Under the pieces are notes generated by a model, which was not told the DNA's origin, did no database searches, and was given only the letters and a program-made list of their open reading frames with translations. A DNA stretch of 48,253 nucleotides from an uncultured Porphyromonadaceae bacterium (GTDB lineage Bacteria; Bacteroidota; Bacteroidia; Bacteroidales; Muribaculaceae), in contig URCF01000015.1 in the NCBI GenBank assembly GCA_900546365.1, positions 1 through 48,253 on the forward strand. The letters are read 5' to 3'. Positions within the stretch are counted from its first letter, which is position 1. Each line of letters opens with the position of its first letter. This document shows positions 24,862 to 33,472 of this stretch, piece by piece. A program made the position numbers and the translations under genes.

Positions 24862-26379
24862 ATGAAGTGTAAACTCCCGTTATATATGCTCCTTGCGTCG
24901 ATGTTGTGCGGCGCGGCAGTGTCGTGCAACTCGGATAACGACGATGTAGAGGACTCCACCGAGGAGGTGCAGATAACCACCTCTCTGGCAATAAGATCGT
25001 TTGCCTTAACGGCCAACGACAATGTTCTGGCCAATCTTGATTCGGTTTTCTTCACCATCGACCTCGACAACGCTGTGGTGTATAATGCCGACTCTCTGCC
25101 CAAAGGCACAAAAATCAACAAGCTGGTGGCCGACATCAGTCTTCCCACTGTCACAGAGGCCACTATCACCTTCACCGGCGAGGACGGTGAGGTCAAGACC
25201 ATTGACTATCTTGTGAGTAACTCCGACACTATCGACTTTTCCCACAATGATGTGAAGCTGCATCTTGTGGACTACAACGGTGTCAATACACGCGACTATG
25301 CCCTCAAGGTGAATGTTCATACCCTTGTGGCTGACTCGCTCTATTGGGACAAAGCTTCGATGCGTCCTCTTCCCACTTCGCTCTCCCACCCTACCGAGCA
25401 GCACACCGTGCAGTTCGGCTCCAAAGTGCTGTGTTTCACCCGCTCGGCATCGGGAGCATGCGTGGCCTCCACCACCGATCCCGGAGCTGAATCGTGGAGC
25501 AACAGCCCGTGCAATCTTCCCGCGTCGCTGCTCATCAACAGCATCACAGCGGGCGAAAATGCTCTTTTTGCGGTCAACTCCCAAGGTCACCTGCTGACCT
25601 CCACCGACGAAGGCGTTAACTGGAGCGACCTGTCAGTGAGCATGAACCATATTCTCGGCGCGTATGGCTCCACCATTCTCGGAGTGCGCAAAGGCTCCGA
25701 CGGAGTGTATTATCACACCACCTATCCTGCTTCAACAGAATATGCCGTTGACGCCGACTTCCCTGTAGCCGGCACCAGTCAGGCTGTGGTTTACTCCAAC
25801 AAATGGAGTCCCGACAAGATGCTGATGATTGTGGGCGGAGCGAAATCGTCCGGCGCTCTCACCGGTGCCACCTGGGCCTATGACGGCAATTCGTGGGGCT
25901 GTCTGTCGCCCGACGGTATCCCGGCTCTTGAAGGTGTGTGTCTGGTGCCGTATTACTCCTATAAGGTGAGCACACAGTGGGTGGCCAGCGAGGTGTCAAC
26001 TCTTGTGGCTATCGGAGGCAGGAATGCTGCCGGTACCACCAACCCTTACGTTTATATATCGCTCAACCGTGGCCTCAACTGGGTGAAAGCCGACAACTGC
26101 ATGCAGCTCCCCGACTATCTCGCTCCGGTGGCTTACGCCCAGAGCGTGGTTCACTCCGTGACTCTCAGCCGCAGTGCCGCCTCCGGAGTGTGGCGCGATA
26201 TGCCGGTCAACGGACTCCCCGCATGGTATCGCGGCTCGCAGTCAAGGGCTGTGGCCCCGATTGAAAGCTGGGATTGCCCGTATGTGTATCTGTTCGGAGG
26301 TGAAACCGACCTCAACGGCCTCAGCGCAAAAGTGTGGCGTGGGTATATCAATCGCATGACATTCAAGCCTATTCAATGA
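24862..26379 (+). CDS. DUF6242 family lipoprotein
   Basis: The 505-residue product begins with a lipoprotein signal ending in AVSC (cysteine near residue 22), followed by an acidic stretch NSDNDDVEDSTEE, typical of surface-exported Bacteroidota lipoproteins. Residues about 40-155 look like an immunoglobulin-like domain, and the remainder has kelch- or BNR-like repeated blocks (GHLLTSTDEGVNWSDLS, YVYISLNRGLNWVKAD, YVYLFGGETDLNGLS), consistent with a beta-propeller. I assign DUF6242, which stands before DUF6089 and uppS in other Bacteroidales. A TTG start at 24844 is excluded by the -7 box position. Function is unknown. Confidence 0.78.
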   Translation: MKCKLPLYMLLASMLCGAAVSCNSDNDDVEDSTEEVQITTSLAIRSFALTANDNVLANLDSVFFTIDLDNAVVYNADSLPKGTKINKLVADISLPTVTEATITFTGEDGEVKTIDYLVSNSDTIDFSHNDVKLHLVDYNGVNTRDYALKVNVHTLVADSLYWDKASMRPLPTSLSHPTEQHTVQFGSKVLCFTRSASGACVASTTDPGAESWSNSPCNLPASLLINSITAGENALFAVNSQGHLLTSTDEGVNWSDLSVSMNHILGAYGSTILGVRKGSDGVYYHTTYPASTEYAVDADFPVAGTSQAVVYSNKWSPDKMLMIVGGAKSSGALTGATWAYDGNSWGCLSPDGIPALEGVCLVPYYSYKVSTQWVASEVSTLVAIGGRNAAGTTNPYVYISLNRGLNWVKADNCMQLPDYLAPVAYAQSVVHSVTLSRSAASGVWRDMPVNGLPAWYRGSQSRAVAPIESWDCPYVYLFGGETDLNGLSAKVWRGYINRMTFKPIQ

Positions 26380-27086
26380 TATTGACACTTCCACATCGTC
26401 TGCTGGCCACAATAGTGGCGATAGCTGCCTCCACCATGGCAGCTACAGCTGTTTATGGGCAGAATGAGAACGATACTTATAAATTCGACATCGGTGTGGG
26501 TGCCGGCATGAGCGGCTATCTCGGCGATGCCAACGAGAGCAATATCTTCGCAAGTCCGGGTGTGGCAATTGATGTGGCTTTCCGCTATCTGTTCGACGAC
26601 AGCCGCTGGGCTATCCGCGGACAGCTCACCGCATTGTCTCTCAGTGGCAACACCGAGAAGTTTGACAATGTATATCCCCTTAATGTCAACTATAAGTTCA
26701 GTGCATGGGCCTACGACCTCGGTGCCCGTGGCGAATTCAACTTTTTTGCCTACGGTTTCGGCGAAACATACAAGCGTCTCAAGCGGTGGACCCCCTACCT
26801 GTCGCTCGGCTTCGGTGCCACATACTCCAAGTGTGGCGACAAGTCGGCCATGGCATTCAATATACCTATGGGATTCGGAGTGAAATACAAAGCATCCAAA
26901 CGTGTCAACCTCATGCTGGAGTTCACCATGACCAAAGTGTTTGGCGACCACGTTGACGGCGAACTCAAGGATCTGTACATGATCAAAAGCTCCTTTATCA
27001 AGAACACCGACTGGTACTCTTCCCTGATGGTCGGTGTGAGTTATGAATTCGGGCCGCGATGCTCCACTTGCCACCGTATCGACTGA
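26376..27086 (+). CDS. DUF6089 family outer-membrane protein
   Basis: The 236-residue protein has a signal peptide (LLATIVAIAASTMAATAVYGQ) and then an eight-stranded-barrel pattern: YKFDIGVGAGMSGYLGDANESN, WAIRGQLTALSLSGN, WAYDLGARGEFNFFAYG, YLSLGFGATYSKC, SSLMVGVSYEFG. This is the DUF6089 or OmpA-barrel-like group, which lies before uppS in many Bacteroidales. The ATG at 26376 forms an ATGA overlap with the previous stop; an in-frame ATG at 26334 would put 14 residues before the signal. Three cysteines near the C-terminus (CSTC and one in YSKC) are a small oddity for an outer-membrane protein. Confidence 0.78.
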   Translation: MILTLPHRLLATIVAIAASTMAATAVYGQNENDTYKFDIGVGAGMSGYLGDANESNIFASPGVAIDVAFRYLFDDSRWAIRGQLTALSLSGNTEKFDNVYPLNVNYKFSAWAYDLGARGEFNFFAYGFGETYKRLKRWTPYLSLGFGATYSKCGDKSAMAFNIPMGFGVKYKASKRVNLMLEFTMTKVFGDHVDGELKDLYMIKSSFIKNTDWYSSLMVGVSYEFGPRCSTCHRID

Positions 27087-27119
27087 TAGATAAAATGTTT
27101 CATATCATATAATCAAGCA

Positions 27120-27881
27120 ATGACAGCCTCCCAGAAGCATATCACCATTGACCCCGCTCGTGTTCCGGCCCATGTAGCCATCATCATGGACGGCAATGGA
27201 CGGTGGGCAAAAGCCAAGGGGCAGGAGCGCACTTGCGGTCATGAGCAGGGCGTCACTTCGGTGCGCAATGTGATTCGCGAGGCCAACGCCCTCGGCATCA
27301 AATATCTCACTCTGTATGCTTTCTCCACCGAAAACTGGAACCGTCCCCAGCATGAGGTGGATGTGCTGATGGGCCTGATAGTCATGGCCATGAGCCGCGA
27401 GCTGCCCGAAATGCTTGAAAACAATGTGAGAATGCATATCATCGGCGATGTGAGCCGTCTTCCCGAGGAGGCGCGCAACACCCTCGACCAATGCGTGGCT
27501 GCCACCGCCCACTGCACCGGACTCAACATGATTCTGGCGTTGAGCTATTCCTCGCGCTGGGAGCTTACCGAGGCTGTGCGCTCGATAGCGCAAAAGGTGG
27601 CTTCCGGCAATCTGGCTATTGATGACATAACCGACTCCACTGTGTCGAGCCACCTCACCACAGCCGATTTCCCCGATCCCGACCTCCTCATCCGCACCGG
27701 CGGCGATATCCGTATCAGCAACTACCTGCTGTGGCAGATAGCCTATTCCGAACTCTACTTCACTCCCACCCTGTGGCCCGATTTCAACGGCGAGTCGCTG
27801 CGGGAGGCCATAGCTGAATATCAGAACCGTGAGCGACGATTCGGCCTGATATCGGAGCAACTCTCTTCTCCAACACCGTAG
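27120..27881 (+). CDS. uppS: Isoprenyl transferase (undecaprenyl diphosphate synthase)
   Basis: The 253-residue enzyme extends farnesyl diphosphate with isopentenyl diphosphate to the C55 lipid carrier used for peptidoglycan and O-glycans. The catalytic aspartate D24 lies in VAIIMDGNGRWAKAKG, and YLTLYAFSTENWNRP and DLLIRTGGDIRISNYLLWQIAYSELYFTPTLWPDF are the later conserved blocks. It is cytosolic and works at the membrane face. It stands 33 bases after DUF6089 and 74 before bamA in what looks like one envelope transcript. Confidence 0.96.
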   Translation: MTASQKHITIDPARVPAHVAIIMDGNGRWAKAKGQERTCGHEQGVTSVRNVIREANALGIKYLTLYAFSTENWNRPQHEVDVLMGLIVMAMSRELPEMLENNVRMHIIGDVSRLPEEARNTLDQCVAATAHCTGLNMILALSYSSRWELTEAVRSIAQKVASGNLAIDDITDSTVSSHLTTADFPDPDLLIRTGGDIRISNYLLWQIAYSELYFTPTLWPDFNGESLREAIAEYQNRERRFGLISEQLSSPTP

Positions 27882-27955
27882 CATTTCTCTCCATCACCTT
27901 ACAGCCAATCATACTTAATATCAAAATATAGCAAAAAAAGAATTCACATCATATT

Positions 27956-30577
27956 ATGCGTAACCAACTTATATATCTCCTTGCAGCGGCGTTGATGGCA
28001 TTGGGTGCCACCGGCGTCAAGGCCCAGGAGCTTGCAGTGGACACTGTGGTCAATCCCAAGGTGATTTTCACCGGGATTCCGCGCACATACGAAATTGCCG
28101 GAATATCTGTGAACGGTGCCGACAACTATGAGGACTATCTTATCATCGGTTTTGCCGGCTTGAAGGTGGGTGAACGCATTGATATCCCCGGTTCTGAAAT
28201 CACTGAGGCCTCGAAGCGTCTGTGGCGTCAGGGGCTGTTCAGCTCTGTGAAAATCACTGTGGAGAAAGTGGCCGGCGACAAGGCCTGGATTGCCATCAAT
28301 CTCCGCCAGCAGCCCCGTATCTCCACAATCAACTATTTCGGCACCCGCAAGAGCGAACGCAAGGACCTTGAGGAGCGTCTTCAGCTCCACAAGGGGAACC
28401 AGATCACGCAAAATATCGTGAACCGTGCCGAGTCAATCATCAAGCAGTACTACAAGGCCAAAGGTTTCGGCAACGCTTCTGTGAAAATCAATCTCCGCGA
28501 GGACCTTTCGGCCAAAAACGAGATGATTGTGGATATTGTTGTGGACCGCCACGACAAGGTGAAGGTGCACAAAATCTACATTGACGGCAACGAGGTGATG
28601 AGCGACAACGCTCTTCAGCGGACCATGAAGAAAACCAACGAGAAAGGCAAGCTGCTCAACCTGTTCAAGCAGAAGAAGTTTGTGGAAAGCGATTACCGTG
28701 ATGACCTCAACCGCATCATACAGAAATATAACGAGAAAGGTTACCGCGATGCCAAGATTCTCAGTGACAGCGTGGTGCCATACAATGACAATACTGTTGA
28801 TGTGTATATTTCGCTTGAGGAGGGAAAAAAATATTATATCAACGACATCTCCTGGGTTGGCAACACTCTCTATCCCACCGAGGTGCTTGATGATGTGCTC
28901 GGATTCAAGAAAGGTGATGTGTACAACCAGAAGTTGCTCAACAAGCGTACCACCGAGGACGATGATGCTGTGGCCAACCTCTACATGAACCGCGGTTATC
29001 TGTTCTACAACCTTGTGCCTATCGAGAAAAATGTGAGCGGCGACTCCATCGACCTTGAAATGCGTATGGTGGAAGGCCCCCAGGCGCGTATCAACAATGT
29101 GGTGATCAACGGCAACGACCGCCTGTATGAGAAGGTGATACGCCGCGAGCTCCGCGTGCGCCCCGGTGACCTGTTCTCGAAAGAGGACTTGATGCGTTCG
29201 GCACGTGAGATTGCACAGACCGGTCACTTCAATCCTGAGAATATGGACATCCGTCCTGAGCCCAATGAGGAGAACGGTACAGTGGATATTGTGTTCAACC
29301 TTGAATCAAAGGCCAATGACCAGATTGAGTTCTCGCTCGGTTGGGGTCAAACAGGTGTGATCGGTAAGCTGGCTCTCAAGTTCACCAACTTCTCCATCAA
29401 AAACCTTTTCCATCCCAGCTCCTACAAAGGGTTGATTCCGCAAGGTGAGGGTCAGACATTCACCATCTCCGCGCAGACCAACGCCCGCTACTATCAGGCC
29501 TACAGTGTGTCGTTCCTGGATCCGTGGTTTGGCGGCAAGCGACCCAACTCGCTCAGCGTGTCGGCCTACTATAGCCGTCAAACCGGTGTCAACTCCTCCT
29601 ACTACAACAGCCGCTGGGCCAACACGGCCTACAACTATGGCTACGGATATGGCTACGGCTACGGAAGCGACTACTATCAGAACAGTATCACCAATGCCTA
29701 CGACCCCAACAAGGTGCTTCAGATGGTGGGCGTAACCGTTGGTTTCGGTAAGCGTCTCAGCTGGCCCGATGACTATTTCACTTTCCAGACCGACTTGAGC
29801 TACAACTGGTACTACCTCAAGAACTGGGAATACCTTTATTATATGAACAACGGTACTTCCAATTCGCTTGTGCTCGGCCTCACTCTGGCCCGCAACAGTA
29901 TCGACAACCCGCTCTACACTCGCCGAGGTTCTCAGTTCTCCATCGGACTGCAGCTCACTCCTCCCGCATCCCTGTTTGGCAAAAAGAATTGGGAAAAGCT
30001 CTACAACGAGAACACCGTGGAGTCCAAAAAGCAGATGTATAAATGGATTGAGTACTGGAAGCTCAAATTCCGCGCCCGCACCTACACTCCTCTTACCGAC
30101 CCCAACGGCAAATGGACCCTCGTGCTCATGACACGCGCCGACATCGGATTGCTCGGAAGCTACAACAAATGGCTCAAATCACCTTTCGAAACATTCTATG
30201 TGGGAGGTGACGGTATGTCGGGTTCCTACACCTACGCCACCGAAACCATCGGCTTGCGCGGTTATGACAACGGTGCCCTCACTCCGTGGGGTTATGAAGG
30301 CTACGCCTACACCCGTCTGGGCATGGAGCTCCACTTCCCCTTCATGCTCCAGCCTTCCACCACCATCTACGGTTTGGCATTTGTGGAGGGTGGTAACGCA
30401 TGGACCGATGTCAAGAGTTTCACTCCGTTCAATCTCAAACGCTCCGCCGGTGTCGGTTTGCGCATCTACCTCCCGATGGTGGGTATGATGGGTATCGACT
30501 GGGCCTACGGTTTCGACCAGGTGTTTGGCGAGCGCGGCGGAAGCCACTTCCATTTCGTGCTCGGACAGGAGTTCTAA
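27956..30577 (+). CDS. bamA: Outer membrane protein assembly factor BamA
   Basis: The 873-residue protein has a signal peptide (LIYLLAAALMALGATGVKAQ), five POTRA domains to about residue 450, and a C-terminal 16-stranded barrel that ends in a phenylalanine (HFVLGQEF). The loop-6 motif appears as GLRGYDNGALTPWG. It inserts beta-barrel proteins into the outer membrane. Two OmpH/Skp chaperone genes follow, the usual Bacteroidales order. Unusual is a glycine/tyrosine repeat near residues 560-575 (YNYGYGYGYGYGSDYY) in an early barrel loop, discussed below. Confidence 0.95.
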   Translation: MRNQLIYLLAAALMALGATGVKAQELAVDTVVNPKVIFTGIPRTYEIAGISVNGADNYEDYLIIGFAGLKVGERIDIPGSEITEASKRLWRQGLFSSVKITVEKVAGDKAWIAINLRQQPRISTINYFGTRKSERKDLEERLQLHKGNQITQNIVNRAESIIKQYYKAKGFGNASVKINLREDLSAKNEMIVDIVVDRHDKVKVHKIYIDGNEVMSDNALQRTMKKTNEKGKLLNLFKQKKFVESDYRDDLNRIIQKYNEKGYRDAKILSDSVVPYNDNTVDVYISLEEGKKYYINDISWVGNTLYPTEVLDDVLGFKKGDVYNQKLLNKRTTEDDDAVANLYMNRGYLFYNLVPIEKNVSGDSIDLEMRMVEGPQARINNVVINGNDRLYEKVIRRELRVRPGDLFSKEDLMRSAREIAQTGHFNPENMDIRPEPNEENGTVDIVFNLESKANDQIEFSLGWGQTGVIGKLALKFTNFSIKNLFHPSSYKGLIPQGEGQTFTISAQTNARYYQAYSVSFLDPWFGGKRPNSLSVSAYYSRQTGVNSSYYNSRWANTAYNYGYGYGYGYGSDYYQNSITNAYDPNKVLQMVGVTVGFGKRLSWPDDYFTFQTDLSYNWYYLKNWEYLYYMNNGTSNSLVLGLTLARNSIDNPLYTRRGSQFSIGLQLTPPASLFGKKNWEKLYNENTVESKKQMYKWIEYWKLKFRARTYTPLTDPNGKWTLVLMTRADIGLLGSYNKWLKSPFETFYVGGDGMSGSYTYATETIGLRGYDNGALTPWGYEGYAYTRLGMELHFPFMLQPSTTIYGLAFVEGGNAWTDVKSFTPFNLKRSAGVGLRIYLPMVGMMGIDWAYGFDQVFGERGGSHFHFVLGQEF

Positions 30578-30654
30578 CATTATTTAATATATCATAGTTG
30601 AACTTTTATCCCCCTCAATAGTCTTATCCACTATAGGAACTTAATATTGAACTT

Positions 30655-31182
30655 ATGACAGACTTTATAAAAAGAGTGGCCTTGATGGCTCTGATGCTTT
30701 CGGCCGGTGTGGCGGCTTCTTACGCCCAGAAATTCGCTCTCGTGGACATGGAGTATATCCTGAGCAATGTGCCCGCATACGAGGTGGCAAACAATCAGCT
30801 CGAGCAGCTGTCGCAGCGCTGGCAGAAAGAGGTGGAGGGCGTGCAGCGCGAAGCCGAAACCATGTACAAGAACTACCAGAGCCAGATGCCTTTCCTCACC
30901 GACGAGCAGAAAAAGAAGGAAGAGGCCAACATTGTGGCCAAGGAGAAAGAAGCAGCCGAACTGCGCAACAAATATTTCGGCCCTGACGGCGAGATGTACA
31001 AAAAGCGCCAGACCCTGATGAAACCTATTCAGGAAGAGGTGTATAACGCTGTCAAAAAGGTGAGCGAGGAGCGAGGATACATGTGTATTTTCGACCGTGC
31101 CTCAAGTGCCGACATCATATTTGCCTCCCCGCGCATCGATGTGAGCAATGATGTGCTTGCAAAACTTGGCTATGCGCGATAA
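30655..31182 (+). CDS. OmpH/Skp-family periplasmic chaperone (first copy)
   Basis: The 175-residue protein has a signal peptide ending near SYAQ (residues 1-25) and starts its mature part KFALVDMEYILSNVPAYEVANNQLEQ, the OmpH motif. A long helical, charged section (about residues 45-110, EGVQREAETMYKNYQSQ, KKKEEANIVAKEKEAAEL) forms the tentacle, and RGYMCIFDRASSADIIFASPRIDVSNDVLAKLG is the conserved end. Skp-type trimers hold unfolded outer-membrane proteins in the periplasm for BamA, whose gene is 77 bases upstream. A promoter for the second copy lies in its last codons. Confidence 0.92.
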   Translation: MTDFIKRVALMALMLSAGVAASYAQKFALVDMEYILSNVPAYEVANNQLEQLSQRWQKEVEGVQREAETMYKNYQSQMPFLTDEQKKKEEANIVAKEKEAAELRNKYFGPDGEMYKKRQTLMKPIQEEVYNAVKKVSEERGYMCIFDRASSADIIFASPRIDVSNDVLAKLGYAR

Positions 31183-31196
31183 TTTACCTATCTTTG
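31165..31196 (+). promoter_or_regulatory. Promoter of the second ompH gene
   Basis: CTTG at 31165-31168, a 20-base spacer and TATCTTTG at 31189-31196 fit the consensus. The upstream box is in the end of the first ompH gene, so the second copy can be expressed independently. The leader before 31243 is about 40 bases and A-rich. Confidence 0.65.
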
Positions 31197-31242
31197 CGCA
31201 TCATTAACTTAAATAAAAAAACAAAATAACTATACCTAACCA

Positions 31243-31737
31243 ATGATTAAGAAATTGTTACTCGCCATCGTCATGATTGTTCCCTCGATGGCTTTCGCTC
31301 AAAAATTCGGTGTTGTTAACGCTCAGCCCATCATTGAGGCTATGCCCGACATGGCTGAGGCCCGCACCGCTCTCGAAACTGCATCCAAGAAATATGAGGA
31401 TGAGTTCAAAAACCTTCAGGAAGAGTTCAATAAGAAATATACTGAATTCCAGGCTATGGGCGAAGAGACTCCCCAAACCATCAAGGACCGTCGTATGTCG
31501 GAAATCACCGAACTCGGCCAGAAGATGGATCAGTTCCGCTCCACCGCCACTCAGGATCTCCAGCGTCAGCAGGAGCAGCTCATGGCTCCCATCCAGCAGA
31601 AGGTGATGACCGCTATCCAGTCGGTTGGTGCCGAGGGTGAATACACCATGATTTTTGAAAACAATGTGCCCATCTACGTTGGCTCCAGCGTGGAGGATAT
31701 CACTCCTAAGGTCAAAGAAAAACTCGGCCTGAAATAA
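31243..31737 (+). CDS. OmpH/Skp-family periplasmic chaperone (second copy)
   Basis: The 164-residue protein has a signal peptide (IKKLLLAIVMIVPSMAFAQ) and a mature start KFGVVNAQPIIEAMPDMAEARTALE. The helical tentacle runs over about residues 50-115 (YEDEFKNLQEEFNKKYTEFQ, QDLQRQQEQLMAP), and EGEYTMIFENNVPIYVGSSVEDITPKVKEKLG ends the chain. It is a paralogue of the preceding gene and is probably the more highly expressed one, given its own promoter, an A-rich leader and a strong terminator directly behind it. Whether the two form mixed trimers is unknown. Confidence 0.92.
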   Translation: MIKKLLLAIVMIVPSMAFAQKFGVVNAQPIIEAMPDMAEARTALETASKKYEDEFKNLQEEFNKKYTEFQAMGEETPQTIKDRRMSEITELGQKMDQFRSTATQDLQRQQEQLMAPIQQKVMTAIQSVGAEGEYTMIFENNVPIYVGSSVEDITPKVKEKLGLK

Positions 31738-31757
31738 ACAATAATCTTCATACCTTG

Positions 31758-31794
31758 CAAAGGCTGCACAGTTGTGTGTGGCCTTTGTTTTTTT
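31758..31794 (+). terminator. Strong intrinsic terminator after ompH
   Basis: CAAAGGCTGCACA (31758-31770) pairs with TGTGTGGCCTTTG (31775-31787) over 13 pairs with two G-T wobbles and a GTTG loop, followed by seven T. It separates the envelope block from murI. Confidence 0.9.
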
Positions 31795-31811
31795 CTGAGC
31801 GTTGAAAATTG

Positions 31812-31819
31812 TATCTTTG
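31812..31819 (+). promoter_or_regulatory. murI -7 element
   Basis: TATCTTTG is an exact -7 box that ends four bases before the murI ATG at 31824, so the expected transcription start is at or just inside the start codon. No clear TTTG lies at -33; the position is in the T run of the preceding terminator. Confidence 0.65.
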
Positions 31820-31823
31820 CGGT

Positions 31824-32660
31824 ATGCAAACAGAGCTTTCCAATTGCTCGCCAATAGGCGTGTTTGATTCAGGCTACGGAGGTCTCACCATTCTCAAGGC
31901 TATCCGTACCCTTCTGCCCGACTACGACTATCTGTATCTGGGCGACAATGCCCGCGCTCCCTACGGCACGCGGTCGTTTGATGTGGTGTATCAGTTCACT
32001 CTCGAGGCTGTGAAATACCTTTTCAGCCGCGGATGCAAACTGGTGATTCTGGCTTGCAACACTGCTTCGGCCAAAGCCCTGCGCACCATCCAGCAGCAGG
32101 ATCTCCCTATGATTGATGCCACGCGCAGGGTGCTTGGGGTGATCCGCCCCACGGCTGAGGCTATCGGCGAATTGACCCGCACCGGACATATCGGGGTGAT
32201 GGGCACTGACGGCACCGTGCAGTCGCAGAGCTACGATATGGAGGTGGCCAAGCTCTACCCCGATTTCAAGGTCAGCTCGCAGGCGTGCCCAATGTGGGTG
32301 CCGCTTGTCGAGAACCATGAGGCTGACTCTCCCGGTGCCGACTATTTTGTGCGCAAATATGTGGATATGCTGCTGTCCAAAGATGCTGATATTGACACTA
32401 TTGTGCTCGCGTGCACGCACTACCCCATTCTCTACCCCAAAATCCGTGAGGCGGTGCCGCAGAACATCAGCGTCATCACCCAAGGTCAGATTGTGGCTAA
32501 CAGTCTTGCCGACTATCTCAGGCGCCATCCCGAGATGGAGCAGCGTTGCTCCAAAAACGGCAGTTGCAGCTATCTCACAACCGAAAACCCTGAAAAATTC
32601 ACCGACCTCGCCCATATATTTCTCAATGAGCCTGTTGCGGTGCAGCATATCAACCTATGA
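31824..32660 (+). CDS. murI: Glutamate racemase
   Basis: The 278-residue enzyme makes D-glutamate for peptidoglycan. IGVFDSGYGGLTILKAI near residue 11 supplies the substrate-binding aspartate and serine, LACNTASAKALR holds the first catalytic cysteine and VLACTHYPILYPKI the second. LYLGDNARAPYGTRS is the conserved block after the first strand. The ATG at 31824 is the only reasonable start, since a TTG at 31809 lies before the -7 box. The message therefore seems to have no leader. Its stop overlaps the next gene by four bases. Confidence 0.95.
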   Translation: MQTELSNCSPIGVFDSGYGGLTILKAIRTLLPDYDYLYLGDNARAPYGTRSFDVVYQFTLEAVKYLFSRGCKLVILACNTASAKALRTIQQQDLPMIDATRRVLGVIRPTAEAIGELTRTGHIGVMGTDGTVQSQSYDMEVAKLYPDFKVSSQACPMWVPLVENHEADSPGADYFVRKYVDMLLSKDADIDTIVLACTHYPILYPKIREAVPQNISVITQGQIVANSLADYLRRHPEMEQRCSKNGSCSYLTTENPEKFTDLAHIFLNEPVAVQHINL

Positions 32661-33472
32661 GCTTCTTCAACACACTCTCGCTTTCGGCCAAGGGGATTGC
32701 GCGGATGGCACTCTTTAGCCGCCCAGTCAACTGGCGCGGCATACCCACTCATGGCTCCACCCTCATAGTGATGGGCAACGGACCTTCACTGGCGCAAAGC
32801 CTGGCGGAGCATAAGGAGGCGTTTGAGCGATTTCCGCTCCTGGCTGTCAATTTTGCCGCCAACACCGATGAGTTTTTCGCTCTCAGGCCGAGCTATTATC
32901 TTATGGCCGACCCGGTATTTTTCAACCGTGCCGGCAACGAAAATGTGGAGCGGTTATGGCAGAATCTTGCGAAGGTGAGTTGGCCCATGACGCTCTTTGT
33001 GCCCCGCAAGGCTGTTGTGATGCCGTTGGAGAACATTGATGTGCGGCGGTTCAATTTTGTTGGTGTGGAGGGTGCTTCATGGCTGCGGAATTTCGCCTAC
33101 AGCCGTAAGCTGGCCATGCCGAGGCCGCGCAATGTGCTCATACCTTCCATCATGTCCGGATTATGGATGGGATACAGGAATATCTACATCACCGGTGCCG
33201 ACCATTCGTGGACCAAAACCCTTGATGTCAACGAGCGCAACGAGGTGGTGAGCATACAGCCTCATTTCTATCGCGACAACGATGCCGAGCATAAGCGCGT
33301 GGCGTCGGTGTACAAAAACATCCGCCTTCACGAGCTGCTCCTTAGCTTCCATATCGCTTTCAAGGCTTATTTTGATCTTGAGGCGTATGCCCGTCATATC
33401 GGCGCAAATCTCTATAACGCCACGCCGGGCAGCTTCATCGATGCGTTTGAGCGCAGGTCACTGCAGATGTGA
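32657..33472 (+). CDS. DUF115/MptE-like Rossmann-fold protein
   Basis: The 271-residue protein has a nucleotide-binding-like opening TLIVMGNGPSLAQSLAEH at residues 35-52, then AVNFAANTDEFFALRPSYYLMADPVFF near 64-90, a pattern found in DUF115/MptE-like proteins and in CST-I-type sialyltransferases. NVLIPSIMSGLWMGYRNIYITGADHSWTKTL near residue 160-190 is the second conserved block, with a D and H at the likely active site. It has no signal peptide. It may be a glycosyltransferase or pyrophosphokinase-like enzyme. Four-base overlap with murI shows coupling, but not function. Confidence 0.6.
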   Translation: MSFFNTLSLSAKGIARMALFSRPVNWRGIPTHGSTLIVMGNGPSLAQSLAEHKEAFERFPLLAVNFAANTDEFFALRPSYYLMADPVFFNRAGNENVERLWQNLAKVSWPMTLFVPRKAVVMPLENIDVRRFNFVGVEGASWLRNFAYSRKLAMPRPRNVLIPSIMSGLWMGYRNIYITGADHSWTKTLDVNERNEVVSIQPHFYRDNDAEHKRVASVYKNIRLHELLLSFHIAFKAYFDLEAYARHIGANLYNATPGSFIDAFERRSLQM

